Below, one piece after another: positions 14,914 to 22,893 of a stretch of DNA of 22,951 nucleotides. The stretch's first letter is position 1. Each line of letters starts with the position of its first letter. The position numbers and the translations under genes were made by a program. Location of the stretch: positions 1 through 22,951 of the forward strand of contig JAJXZM010000129.1 of assembly GCA_021780055.1 (NCBI GenBank). The letters run 5' to 3'. The DNA comes from Acidobacteriota bacterium (GTDB lineage Bacteria; Acidobacteriota; Terriglobia; UBA7540). The notes under the pieces are model-generated. The model searched no databases and was not told the origin of the DNA. It worked only from the letters and a program-made list of their open reading frames with translations.

Positions 14914-15854
14914 GCTGCCGCCTCATCCCCATGCTGTTGTAGAAACTCCTGCCATTTCGGCCGCTCGCGAAACGCTTCTGTTCCGCCCGGCCGCGTGGTT
15001 GAAAATGCTCCCGCCAGGTTGCCGTAAGCCAGGCAGGTCTTGAGGTCTGCGCCACGGACGTACTGGTGCAAAAAGCCGGCATCAAAACTGTCACCGGCGC
15101 CCACCGGATCGACGGCGTTGACCCTGTAACCGGCGTGGGTCCATTCCTGCCCGTCCTGCCGCACGCAGCCACCCTTCGCGCCCAGCTTGATGGCCACAGC
15201 CTTTACCTTCCCGGCCAGTTTCTCAACCGCAGCTTCAGTATTGTCTTCGCCCGACAGCTTGCCGGCCTCGCGTTCGTTCACAAACAAAACGTCCACAAAA
15301 GGAAGAACGTCATCGAGACCCTGCCAGCGGTCTTCCGGGTCGTCGTTGGTATCAAGCGACGTGCCCAGCCCTGCCCGCTTCATCTGCTCGAACAGTTCCG
15401 CTACTCGTGGGCGAAGCGCCCGATGCAGGTAAAAGGATGAAAGGTGAAAATGCCGGGACAAACGGAGATAGTCAAGATCGAGATCGTCGTAATCCATCTC
15501 AAACATCGCGCCGGGATAGGTCAGAATGCGCCGGCTTGCCGTTCCCGTCACGATGACAGTCAATCCTGACTTGGTAGGCCCTTCGACGCGCCGCACGCAG
15601 CTGACGTCCACGCCGCCCGATTCAAGCCGCTCGAGCGCGATCTTCCCCAGCGGGTCCGTGCCGATCCGCGAAATAAACCCGACGCGGTTGCCGATCACCG
15701 CGAGGTTGTGGGCAAAGATAGCGGACGAACTGCCCAGCGTCAGGGCCAGATTGTCTGCCAGAAGTTCCTTTTCCGGTTCCAGTTCATCCGGCAAACCGTA
15801 AAGGATCAGGTCCAGGTTCAGTTCACCAACAACCGTCACATCGAATTGCGCCAT
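14910..15854 (-). CDS. PfkB-family carbohydrate kinase
   Basis: The product has 314 residues. The ATG at 15854 has a GGGGAAGAGG purine run just upstream and lies 9 bases after the SIS gene stop. The ribokinase fold is clear: G-E-L-N-L-D-L at 10-16, a substrate-binding stretch around L-G-S-S-S-A at 40-45, N-E-R-E at 193-196, and the anion-hole and catalytic motif D-P-V-G-A-G-D at 249-255 with D255 as base. The family phosphorylates sugars, sugar phosphates or nucleosides. Being coupled to an AgaS/GlmS-like SIS protein suggests the substrate is a ketose or ketose phosphate made by that enzyme, as with tagatose-6-phosphate kinases. It also overlaps the next gene by four bases. The exact sugar cannot be read from sequence. 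Confidence 0.9.
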   Translation of the reverse strand: MAQFDVTVVGELNLDLILYGLPDELEPEKELLADNLALTLGSSSAIFAHNLAVIGNRVGFISRIGTDPLGKIALERLESGGVDVSCVRRVEGPTKSGLTVIVTGTASRRILTYPGAMFEMDYDDLDLDYLRLSRHFHLSSFYLHRALRPRVAELFEQMKRAGLGTSLDTNDDPEDRWQGLDDVLPFVDVLFVNEREAGKLSGEDNTEAAVEKLAGKVKAVAIKLGAKGGCVRQDGQEWTHAGYRVNAVDPVGAGDSFDAGFLHQYVRGADLKTCLAYGNLAGAFSTTRPGGTEAFRERPKWQEFLQQHGDEAAA

Positions 15855-15863
15855 CCTCTTCCC

Positions 15864-16946
15864 CTAAACGGCCTTTCCCTTCAGCACCACCACTCGGCTC
15901 AAATGCCGTGGCTGATCCGGATCGAACCCGCGCTTCAACCCCAGATAGAGGCCCAGCAACTGCGCTGCCAGCACGTGGGGCGCCAGCCGCGCGACTTCAG
16001 GAACGTCCAGTTCCAGCTCAATTAGCAGGTCGGCGGCCTGTCGAACTTTGTCGTTGGCGCGGTTGGTAATCACCAGTGTTACGCCGCCCAATTCCTTCAT
16101 CTCTTCCAGGACTTCCTGCTCGGACGTGCCTGTGCTCTCAGCCAGGAAGAAAGTCAGCAGCGTCTTCGGGCTCACAATCGACTTCGGGCCATGGCGGAAT
16201 TCCAGAGTATGGAAAACCTGCGCGTAAGAGCAGGACATCTCCGTCACCTTCAACTGCCCTTCGGAAGCGATACCGAAAAATGGTCCCTGGCCCATAAAGA
16301 CATAGTCCGCAAACTCGTTGGCGCCCCCAAACTTCTCAATGCGCGGCTGCAGCCGTTCAAGCGCCCGCTGGGCCTGACCGGGCATCTGCTTCAGTGCCTG
16401 CAGAAAGTCGTTTCGCCCCGCGGCAAAACCTGCCAGGGCCTGCATGCTCAGCAGCATGGTGCTGAACGAACGGGTCATCACGGTGCTGCGCTCGTCCGCG
16501 GCCGGAAGCAAAAGAGTGGCTGTCGCCCGCCCTTCCAGTTCCTGTCCGGTTGCGCAACTGATCCCCAGTGTCCGGATGTTCCGCTGCTTTTCCAGGTAAT
16601 CCGCCACCATCAACATCTCAGTGGTGTGCCCGGAACGGGAAATCAATACGGGCTGGCATTTCGCATTTCCCAGCACCTGGTCGGGATAAAACAGCAGTTC
16701 CGAGGCCGGGACGGCTTTTGCCCGCTGGCCCGTAACCACGGTCCAACTCCATGCTGCCGCCTGCGCCACGTAGTAACTCGACCCACATCCGACAAACACC
16801 CACTCATCCGCCGGTTGGAGCGGTCGCAAAACCTCCGCATACCGGCCGTGTTCTTCAAGATCCCGCAAGGTCGAAGCCCAGACACTGGGCTCTGACATAA
16901 TCTCCGCAAAGCTCAGATGGCCTCGCCCCTCATTCGTCTCATTCAC
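15864..16946 (-). CDS. Double-SIS-domain sugar isomerase/deaminase (AgaS/GlmS isomerase-like)
   Basis: The product has 360 residues, and the ATG at 16946 follows AGGGGAG. Two SIS domains are seen. The first has G-C-G-S-S-Y-Y at 53-59 and S-R-S-G-H-T-T-E at 103-110, which bind the sugar phosphate. The second starts near residue 205 and has A-S-E-G-Q-L-K-V-T-E at 227-236 and E-F-R-H-G-P-K-S at 249-256, the active-site loop of amino-sugar isomerases and deaminases. The end (L-S-R-V-V-V-L-K) resembles AgaS/GlmS-type C-termini. Members deaminate galactosamine- or glucosamine-6-phosphate, or act on fructosamine phosphates. There is no glutaminase domain, so it is catabolic rather than GlmS itself. 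It leads the operon, with a clear promoter ~110 bases upstream. Together with the exo-glucosaminidase-like GH2 it supports amino-sugar use. Confidence 0.88.
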   Translation of the reverse strand: MNETNEGRGHLSFAEIMSEPSVWASTLRDLEEHGRYAEVLRPLQPADEWVFVGCGSSYYVAQAAAWSWTVVTGQRAKAVPASELLFYPDQVLGNAKCQPVLISRSGHTTEMLMVADYLEKQRNIRTLGISCATGQELEGRATATLLLPAADERSTVMTRSFSTMLLSMQALAGFAAGRNDFLQALKQMPGQAQRALERLQPRIEKFGGANEFADYVFMGQGPFFGIASEGQLKVTEMSCSYAQVFHTLEFRHGPKSIVSPKTLLTFFLAESTGTSEQEVLEEMKELGGVTLVITNRANDKVRQAADLLIELELDVPEVARLAPHVLAAQLLGLYLGLKRGFDPDQPRHLSRVVVLKGKAV

Positions 16947-17065
16947 TCCCCTGCCTCCTTCACTACAGTTAAAAAGTCGAAGTTCTAATGAAATACTTGC
17001 TCGGTGTGGGAACTTGCCTTAGCTGGCGATGGCACGTTGTCCCTGCGCCAATTACGATAGGTTTC

Positions 17066-17094
17066 TTTTTAGTACTATTTCTTTCGAATGTCAA
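17066..17094 (-). promoter_or_regulatory. Sigma70-like promoter of the SIS-PfkB-amidohydrolase-YjbQ operon
   Basis: On the minus strand there is a perfect TTGACA at 17094-17089, a 17-base spacer, and TAAAAA (4 of 6) at 17071-17066. The predicted start near 17059 leaves a leader of about 112 bases before the ATG at 16946. The spacer and -10 are AT-rich against a GC-rich background. TACTAA sits 14 bases after TTGACA, exactly as in the promoter proposed at 671-699. Confidence 0.55.
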
Positions 17095-17141
17095 AGGTTT
17101 TTCAGCTCGCCGTTACTAAGGTCTGTCTTTGACAAGAGCGC

Positions 17142-18227
17142 CTAACGCTTGAGCCAGGGGGTGACGGGCACTTGGCCCGGATTTGCAGGCTTATAAGGCC
17201 AGGTAATCCGCTTGCCGGTGGCAGCCGATTCGTAGGCTGCATAAATAATTTCGAGAGTAGCGCGGCCGTCCTCGCCGGTTTCCATTGGCTTCTCTTCACC
17301 CAGCACGCAACGCGTAAAATGGCGCATCTCATGCGGGAACCCGTAAAGGTAGGATTCCTCAAAAACCGTGAAAGTCCATCCTTGTGTTCCGCCGGCTTTT
17401 TCCACGGCGTACCCGTAACCGTTCTTGCTGTAGGTCTCCATCGAACTGCCGCGGAGCAGGTCGCAGTAGATCACGCCCTCGGTCCCCAGCAGTTCCACGC
17501 GGTCATCCATGCCTCCGTGGCGGGCCCAACTATCCTCAATCACTGCAATGCCGCCATTTTCAAACTCAACAACAACCACGCAGTTGTCATCACCCTTGGT
17601 CCGGCCCTTGTGGTAAACAAGCTGGCAATGTGCCGTCACACTCTTGACTTTAGGCTTGCCGTAAACCCAGCGGGTCCATTCGATGCCATGGCATCCCATG
17701 TCCATCAGGGCGCCTCCGCCAGAGCGGCTAACGTCATAGAACCAGTCGGAATGCGGCCCGGAGTGCTTTTCGCTCTGTTTGGCCATGTAAAGTTCCCCAA
17801 TGGCCTTTTCTGCAACCAGGTTCCTGGCCCGACTGTACTTGGGCGAGAAGCAGATTGTTTCCGCGTACATCAGCATCACGTTGTGCTTTTTGCATGCGGC
17901 AATCATGACATCGGCATCGTCCAGAGTATGGGCAATGGGCTTTTCAAGGATGATATGTTTTCCGGCCTCGGCCGCGGCCACCACCACCTCACGGTGCAGA
18001 TCGTTGGGTATTCCCACCACGACCACGTCCACATCTTTCCTCTCCACCAGCTTGCGGTAGTCCGTCAGGGCCACAGGAATCTTCCACTTGCCGGCAAAAT
18101 CTTCAATGTGGGCTTTGTTCGACGATGCAGCCGCTACAAGTTCAGCTTCCGGCACTTCGCGGAAGGCTTCTGCATGAAGGCTTGAAACAAAAGCTGATCC
18201 AATGATGCCTACCCTGACCTTTTCCAT
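17142..18227 (-). CDS. Gfo/Idh/MocA family NAD(P)-dependent sugar oxidoreductase
   Basis: The product has 361 residues. The ATG at 18227 has AAGGAG seven bases upstream. The N-terminal Rossmann domain shows V-G-I-I-G-S-A-F at 6-13 and the family E-K-P-I motif at 95-98, whose Lys is catalytic. The C-terminal alpha/beta domain carries G-G-G-A-L-M-D-M-G-C-H at 170-180, with D176 and H180 as likely substrate and catalytic residues. Members oxidise or reduce inositols, glucose, UDP-sugars and 3-keto sugars. There is no signal peptide, so it is cytoplasmic. It lies upstream of the SIS operon on the same strand but has a 195-base gap with a separate promoter between them, so it is probably its own unit. 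It is divergent from the PfkB gene at 18501. The substrate is unknown. Confidence 0.92.
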   Translation of the reverse strand: MEKVRVGIIGSAFVSSLHAEAFREVPEAELVAAASSNKAHIEDFAGKWKIPVALTDYRKLVERKDVDVVVVGIPNDLHREVVVAAAEAGKHIILEKPIAHTLDDADVMIAACKKHNVMLMYAETICFSPKYSRARNLVAEKAIGELYMAKQSEKHSGPHSDWFYDVSRSGGGALMDMGCHGIEWTRWVYGKPKVKSVTAHCQLVYHKGRTKGDDNCVVVVEFENGGIAVIEDSWARHGGMDDRVELLGTEGVIYCDLLRGSSMETYSKNGYGYAVEKAGGTQGWTFTVFEESYLYGFPHEMRHFTRCVLGEEKPMETGEDGRATLEIIYAAYESAATGKRITWPYKPANPGQVPVTPWLKR

Positions 18228-18284
18228 GGACCACTCCTTAGCGCAGGATTCCAGCCACAGAGGCCTTCTAATTTAGCCGACGTC

Positions 18285-18334
18285 ACACTAGCTGGATGAG
18301 CCGAAATTGACAAGCATCCAAGATACCATAAGCC
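18285..18334. promoter_or_regulatory. Candidate overlapping divergent promoters
   Basis: The near-palindrome ATTGACAAG contains a plus-strand TTGACA (18307-18312) and a minus-strand TTGTCA (18313-18308). On the plus strand TAAGCC follows 16 bases later (18329-18334), toward the PfkB gene at 18501. On the minus strand TAGTGT follows 17 bases later (18290-18285), toward the Gfo/Idh/MocA gene at 18227. Both -10 boxes are weak. A second plus-strand pair (TTGCAG at 18441, TAGCAT at 18465, 18-base spacer) is closer to the kinase gene. Confidence 0.3.
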
Positions 18335-18500
18335 AGGGCGGACACGAATCCAAATGATCCGCAAGGCATCAAGGCCCGGAACCGGAAAAAGCTGAAAAGA
18401 ATTTCTTCCATGGTCTGTTGCGCCAGCCGGCAGATTTATGTTGCAGCGGAAAGAGCTTCGGCGATAGCATCCAATACTTTGTTCTTACAGGAGAAATCAG

Positions 18501-19514
18501 GTGCGACGAAAGAAAGTGGACGTTGTCGGCCTGGGGCTGAATGCAACGGATTCTGTCCTCATGGTCCGCGAATTTCCTCCGCTGGGAGGGAAGGAGCGTG
18601 TGGTATCTCTTTCCCGCCAGGCCGGAGGGCAGGTGGCCACAGCCCTCGTCGCCTGCCAGCGGCTTGGCCTCGCGACCCGATACATTGGAAAGGTCGGCGA
18701 AGATGAAGCCGGACTATTCCAGCTCCAAAGTCTGCGAGAAGAGGGCGTAGATATCGAATTCACGGGCGTCACCCCGGGCGCAGCCACACAGTTCGGGCTT
18801 ATCATCGTCGACCAGGCCACAGGCGAACGAACCGTTTTCTGGGACCGCGACAAGCGGCTGGCGGTTACACCGCAGGAACTGAAACAGGAAACCGTCACCA
18901 CGGCCAGGCTTCTGCATGTCGACGGCTGTGACGCCGCCGCGTGTGCGCAAGCCGCCAAATGGGCACACAAGGCTGAAATTCCAGTGGTGGCGGATCTCGA
19001 CACTGTATACAAAAAGGTGGAGCAACTCTTCCCGTTGATCGATTACATGATCGCGTCCGCCAATTTCCTTCCAGCCATTACCGGGCAGAACGACCCGTTC
19101 CTGGTCCTGGAATATATGGCCCGAGAGTACAAGATGCACGCTCCAGGAATGACGCTGGGGCGCGATGGCGCGCTGCTTTACTGCGGAGGCCGCTTCTACT
19201 ACTCTCCGGGATTCGTTGTTGAAACCGTGGACACTACCGGCGCCGGCGACATCTTCCACGGGGCCTTTGCTTACGGGCTGCTGCAGGGATGGGGCATCGA
19301 ACAGATCCTCGACTTTTCAAACGCTATGGCCGGGCTGAACTGCACCCAGGTTGGCGCCCGCGGCGGCATTGCGACCCGTGCAGAGGCCGAAAAGCTGATA
19401 GCCAGCGGCTCGCGCCACCGCAATCCCGACTACGAAAAGCTTCCAGCGGCCGGCGGCAATGGCCGTCCCCGGCGTAAGATCAAGAGTGCCCGCGCAAAGA
19501 AAAACAATGGCTGA
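18501..19514 (+). CDS. PfkB-family carbohydrate kinase (second copy)
   Basis: The product has 337 residues and uses a GTG start at 18501, seven bases after AGGAGA. It has the ribokinase fold: the N-terminal V-V-G-L-G-L-N-A-T-D block at 8-17 (substrate Asp), the signature A-G-G-Q-V-A-T-A-L-V-A-C-x-x-L-G at 41-56, and D-T-T-G-A-G-D at 244-250 with D250 as the catalytic base. The last ~30 residues are a basic tail (R-P-R-R-K-I-K-S-A-R-A-K-K) not needed by the fold. It overlaps the next gene by eight bases, so translation is likely coupled. It is only distantly similar to the PfkB at 14910-15854, which suggests a different substrate. Sugar, sulfosugar and nucleoside kinases are all possible. Confidence 0.9.
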   Translation: MRRKKVDVVGLGLNATDSVLMVREFPPLGGKERVVSLSRQAGGQVATALVACQRLGLATRYIGKVGEDEAGLFQLQSLREEGVDIEFTGVTPGAATQFGLIIVDQATGERTVFWDRDKRLAVTPQELKQETVTTARLLHVDGCDAAACAQAAKWAHKAEIPVVADLDTVYKKVEQLFPLIDYMIASANFLPAITGQNDPFLVLEYMAREYKMHAPGMTLGRDGALLYCGGRFYYSPGFVVETVDTTGAGDIFHGAFAYGLLQGWGIEQILDFSNAMAGLNCTQVGARGGIATRAEAEKLIASGSRHRNPDYEKLPAAGGNGRPRRKIKSARAKKNNG

Positions 19515-20304
19515 CGGCAGATACTCACTGATTACGGGGGCGTCAAGCGGAATCGGCGAATGCTTTGCCTGGGCTCTTGCCCGGCGCGGCCACAACCTGG
19601 TGCTGACGGCACGCTCGGAAGGCAAGCTCAGCCACCTCGCCGCCGAGTTGGCGCGCGACCATGAAATCAAGGTTGAAATCATTCCCGCTGATCTCAGCGC
19701 GCGTGACTCGGCCCCGCAGCTTGCCGCCATCCTCAAAGAACGCACCCTGTCGATCAATTTGCTGGTGAACAACGCGGCATTCGGAGCGCGCGGGGAATTC
19801 TGGCAAGTGCCGCTGGAGCGGCAGATGGCCATGGTTCGCCTGAACATTAACGCCTTGGCCGAACTCACTTACCTGCTGCTTCCGGAAATGGTGGAACGCC
19901 GCGAGGGCGTCATCATCAATGTGTCGTCCACTGTAAGCTTTCAGCCGACGGCCTACACGGCCACCTACGCCGCCACCAAGGCATTCGTCACCAGCTTTTC
20001 GATGGGCCTGGCCGAAGAGGTCCGCCCACACGGCATCCGCGTGGTTACGCTCTGCCCGGGCAGCACGCGCACCAACTTTTTTGAGGCCGGCAATTACGGA
20101 GTGCGCGACATGCCTGGCGGCATGCAAGCGCCGGAAGAGGTGGTGAACGCTGCACTTCGGGCGCTCGACCGGGGCGGAGGGTTGGTGGTTCCTCGTCTGC
20201 TCAACAAATCCCTGGTTTTTGTCCAGCGTTTTGCTCCGCGTGAGACCGTGGCAAAGCTGGCCGCCATGATCTTTCGTCCCCCAAGCCAGGGTACCTCGCG
20301 CTGA
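19507..20304 (+). CDS. Short-chain dehydrogenase/reductase (SDR), classical DltE-like
   Basis: The product has 265 residues from the ATG at 19507, which overlaps the kinase stop in ATGGCTGA; an in-frame ATG at 19459 would push the cofactor motif too far from the N-terminus. The NAD(P) motif T-G-A-S-S-G-I-G is at 10-17. N-N-A-A is at 88-91, the catalytic Ser lies in N-V-S-S at 138-141, and Y154 and K158 form Y-A-A-T-K. The R in L-T-A-R-S after strand 2 favours NADPH. This subgroup reduces ketones or aldehydes, often of fatty-acyl or small alicyclic compounds, and substrate cannot be predicted. No ribosome binding site is obvious, consistent with coupling. It is followed by the cyclase-family gene after 53 bases. 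Confidence 0.9.
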   Translation: MADGRYSLITGASSGIGECFAWALARRGHNLVLTARSEGKLSHLAAELARDHEIKVEIIPADLSARDSAPQLAAILKERTLSINLLVNNAAFGARGEFWQVPLERQMAMVRLNINALAELTYLLLPEMVERREGVIINVSSTVSFQPTAYTATYAATKAFVTSFSMGLAEEVRPHGIRVVTLCPGSTRTNFFEAGNYGVRDMPGGMQAPEEVVNAALRALDRGGGLVVPRLLNKSLVFVQRFAPRETVAKLAAMIFRPPSQGTSR

Positions 20305-20357
20305 GGACCGTTCTGGCAACCGGATAAAAATATTTCTTCTCGAAAGGACGCTTCGCT

Positions 20358-21071
20358 ATGGACCTCACAACGTTAATCACCGGCATCAGGCAAGCCCGTG
20401 TCGTAGACCTGAGCCAGACGCTCGAAGAGCGCATGCCGAACTTCCCCGCCCATTCCAAGTTCTTCCACAACCTGTGGGGATCGTATGAACTGGGCGGCAG
20501 GTCGCTCAGCTACCAGGTGCAGGTACACGAGCACAACGGGACGCACGTAGACGCTCCGGTACACTTTTTGAGTGACAGAAATCCGGAAGCGCACAAGTCG
20601 ATTGAGCAGATCGCACCGGGCCATTTGATCGGGCGCGGTGTGCGGCTCGACTGCCGCGGGCTAAAGGAAGGCGACTACATCTCAGTACACTTCATTCACC
20701 ATTGGGAAGCGGAGCACGGGGCCATCGAAAAGGGCGACATCGTGCTGTTTAACTTTGGATGGTCGGAACACTGGGGATTGACGCCAAACAACCGTCGCTA
20801 TCTGGCGGACTGGCCGGGCGTCAGCGTAGAAGCCGCGGAGTATCTTCTCAGCAAGAGCGTGGCGGCCGTCGGCGTCGATACGCTGTCGCCCGACCCACCT
20901 GCAGCGCTGGATACGCGCCCCCTCCACCCCTTGCTGCTCGAAAAAGAGGTCTTGATCATCGAAAATCTAACGCGCCTCGATGAGCTTCCGGAATTCTTTC
21001 TGTTCATCGCTCTGCCGCTCAAAATACGGCAGGGTTCCGGCTCGCCCATCCGGGCCGTCGCGCTGGTGTAG
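20358..21071 (+). CDS. Cyclase family protein (PF04199, KynB-like metal hydrolase)
   Basis: The product has 237 residues. The ATG at 20358 has AAAGGA about ten bases upstream. The metal-binding signature H-N-G-T-H-V-D-A-P-V-H-F spans 59-70, with H59, H63 and D65 as ligands. A second conserved block, V-A-A-V-G-V-D-T-L-S-P-D, lies near residues 168-179. KynB in this family is arylformamidase of tryptophan breakdown. Other members hydrolyse isatin or act in polyketide cyclisation. No tryptophan-pathway gene is nearby, so kynurenine formamidase function is not supported. It is the last gene of the plus-strand group and meets kdsC tail to tail with only 24 bases between stop codons. No terminator hairpin is evident there. 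Confidence 0.88.
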   Translation: MDLTTLITGIRQARVVDLSQTLEERMPNFPAHSKFFHNLWGSYELGGRSLSYQVQVHEHNGTHVDAPVHFLSDRNPEAHKSIEQIAPGHLIGRGVRLDCRGLKEGDYISVHFIHHWEAEHGAIEKGDIVLFNFGWSEHWGLTPNNRRYLADWPGVSVEAAEYLLSKSVAAVGVDTLSPDPPAALDTRPLHPLLLEKEVLIIENLTRLDELPEFFLFIALPLKIRQGSGSPIRAVALV

Positions 21072-21095
21072 AAGGCTGCTACCTGTCCGGGCGCA

Positions 21096-21656
21096 CTATT
21101 CTTCTGTTGCGTTCAGGTAACGGTCCACCACCGGCTTCCACTTACCCTGCGCTTCCAGAATGATCTCAATCGTTTCGCGGATGGCCCCCTGGCCGCCCGG
21201 GGCCTTTGTCACGTAGTGAACATGCTTCCGCAGCAGCGAATGGCCGTTCTGCACACACACGGCAAGTCCAGCGCGCTTCAGGATGGGCAGGTCCACCAGG
21301 TCATCACCCACGAAACAGACTTCTTCGTCTTTCACTCCCGCCGCCTGCAAAATGCGCTCGTACGGAGGGACCTTCTTCAGGCTATTTTCCTCAACAAAAT
21401 CCAGCTTCAGCTCCGCGGCACGATAGCGCACCGTGTCCGACCCGCGCCCGCTGATGATGCCAACCTTGATTCCCGCGTCGCGCGCGTAGCGAATGCCGAT
21501 GCCGTCGCGGGAATGGAAGGTTTTGGTTTCAAACATTCCGCCTTCGGGCCGCGGCACGTAATAGATGCGGCCGTCGGTCATGACGCCGTCAACGTCTAGC
21601 AGCAGCAGTTTGATCTTTCGGGCCCGCCGCCGGACTTGCTGTAAGTTAAGTGGCAT
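21096..21656 (-). CDS. kdsC: 3-deoxy-D-manno-octulosonate 8-phosphate phosphatase (KdsC, HAD family)
   Basis: The product has 186 residues, the usual KdsC size. The ATG at 21656 sits right after AGGAGGAAC; a longer open frame to 21842 has no family sequence and overlaps kdsD. HAD motifs are complete: D-V-D-G-V-M-T-D-G at 21-29 (D21 nucleophile, D23 acid/base), S69 in I-I-S-G-R, Lys at 94-95, and G-D-D-L-V-D at 117-122. There is no cap domain, as in the tetrameric KdsC type. It removes phosphate from Kdo-8-phosphate to give Kdo for lipid A-core synthesis in the cytoplasm. It follows kdsD on the same strand with a 164-base gap. No lptC or lptA follows, unlike in E. coli. Confidence 0.9.
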   Translation of the reverse strand: MPLNLQQVRRRARKIKLLLLDVDGVMTDGRIYYVPRPEGGMFETKTFHSRDGIGIRYARDAGIKVGIISGRGSDTVRYRAAELKLDFVEENSLKKVPPYERILQAAGVKDEEVCFVGDDLVDLPILKRAGLAVCVQNGHSLLRKHVHYVTKAPGGQGAIRETIEIILEAQGKWKPVVDRYLNATEE

Positions 21657-21820
21657 GTTCCTCCTGAAGTCTTGTAGCCCAGCGCTCACTTCTTGACGCT
21701 TCGGCTCTTGTATTAACACTGCGCTAGTGGATGTTTTTTGCTTTGAACCATCGCAGAGAACCACAGGGCCAGAAAGCGGGCGGTGCGCTTCAGACGCACT
21801 GGTACTTGTAGCGGACAGGA

Positions 21821-22780
21821 TCAAAACATCTCGGTCTGCCACAGGTCGTGGATGTGGACCACGCCTTCGAGGCGGCCCTCGTTATCTACCACCATCAGCG
21901 AAGTGATCCGCCGCCTTTCCATCACGTTCAGCGCGCGCGTGGCCAGCTCCTTGCGTCCGATAGACACAGGGGTACGCGTCATCAGGTCGGCTGCGCAATG
22001 CTCCAGCGCACGGTTGCCCTCGTGCTGAAAAAAACGCCGCAGGTCGCCGTCTGAAATCACACCTGCGAGTCGGCCATCTGCGTCCACCACGGCTGTGTGA
22101 CCCATCTTCTTCTTGCTGATTTCGTAGATAACGTCCGGTAAAGTGGTCTCCGGATTTACCCGCGGAATCTCGTCTCCGGTGTGCATCACGTTTTCGACGC
22201 GCCGCAAGCGCACGCCCAGTCCCCCGCCCGGATGCAGCGCCGCGTAGTCCTCTTCCTTGAAGCCGCGCCGCTCCAGCAGTGCCATCGCCAGCGCATCACC
22301 CACGGCCAGCATCGCCGTGGTGGATGCCGTGGGAGCAAGACCCAACGGGCAGGCTTCTTCGCTGATGCTCACGTCAATCACCACGTCGCTTGCCTGCGCA
22401 AGCGTCGAGGCCGGCTGGCCCGTCAGCACAATCAGTGGGATCGCGAGGCGCTTGACTGTATCGAGCAGGCGCAGCAACTCTTCCGTCTCGCCGCTGTACG
22501 AAAGCGCCATCAGCACATCGTTCGCAACCAGGCGGCCCAGATCTCCGTGCAAAGCTTCGGCGGGATGCAAGAAAAATGACGGCGTTCCGGTACTGGAAAA
22601 AGTGGCTGAAATCTTCTGTCCGATCAGGCCGGACTTGCCCATGCCCGCCACCACCAGGCGGCCGCGGCAGGCCAGGATGGTTTCCACTGCGAGTTCGAAA
22701 CGCTCGTCCAGCCGCCCGATCAGCTCGGCAATGGCGCGCGCTTCGATCTCAAGGACCCTTCTGCCTGTGTCTAGACTCAT
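21821..22780 (-). CDS. kdsD: D-arabinose 5-phosphate isomerase (KdsD/KpsF), SIS plus CBS pair
   Basis: The product has 319 residues. The ATG at 22780 lacks a clear Shine-Dalgarno but begins the family N-terminus. The SIS domain (~30-185) has G-M-G-K-S-G at 46-51, L-H-P-A-E-A-L-H-G-D-L-G at 71-82 and S-Y-S-G-E-T at 94-99. Then A-L-H-P-G-G-G-L-G leads into two CBS domains (~205-260 and ~268-319) that may bind nucleotide ligands. It interconverts ribulose 5-phosphate and arabinose 5-phosphate, the first committed step toward Kdo. Its neighbour kdsC catalyses a later step. The presence of both indicates a lipopolysaccharide-bearing outer membrane, which fits the TonB receptors. Confidence 0.92.
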   Translation of the reverse strand: MSLDTGRRVLEIEARAIAELIGRLDERFELAVETILACRGRLVVAGMGKSGLIGQKISATFSSTGTPSFFLHPAEALHGDLGRLVANDVLMALSYSGETEELLRLLDTVKRLAIPLIVLTGQPASTLAQASDVVIDVSISEEACPLGLAPTASTTAMLAVGDALAMALLERRGFKEEDYAALHPGGGLGVRLRRVENVMHTGDEIPRVNPETTLPDVIYEISKKKMGHTAVVDADGRLAGVISDGDLRRFFQHEGNRALEHCAADLMTRTPVSIGRKELATRALNVMERRRITSLMVVDNEGRLEGVVHIHDLWQTEMF

Positions 22781-22893
22781 GCGACGTGCCCGCTTAAACC
22801 TGCGATGATATCACAATGGAACGGTAATTACCGGCTGCGCAAGAGTTCGCCAGGGCCAACTCGATGCCGCAAGCAAGCATGAGGGCTGCGCTT

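Noticed and set aside
15864..16946. Calling the SIS protein GlmS
   Set aside because: There is no N-terminal glutaminase domain, and the operon context with a kinase fits catabolism better.
17172..18185. Plus-strand open frame of 337 codons antisense to the Gfo/Idh/MocA gene
   Set aside because: It mirrors a clear oxidoreductase gene with intact motifs. No recognisable domain and no ribosome binding site.
20358..21071. Calling the cyclase-family protein KynB (kynurenine formamidase)
   Set aside because: Only the general family motif is visible and no tryptophan catabolism genes are nearby.
21072..21095. Possible bidirectional terminator between the cyclase gene and kdsC
   Set aside because: Only 24 bases separate the stop codons and no stem with a T-run is present.
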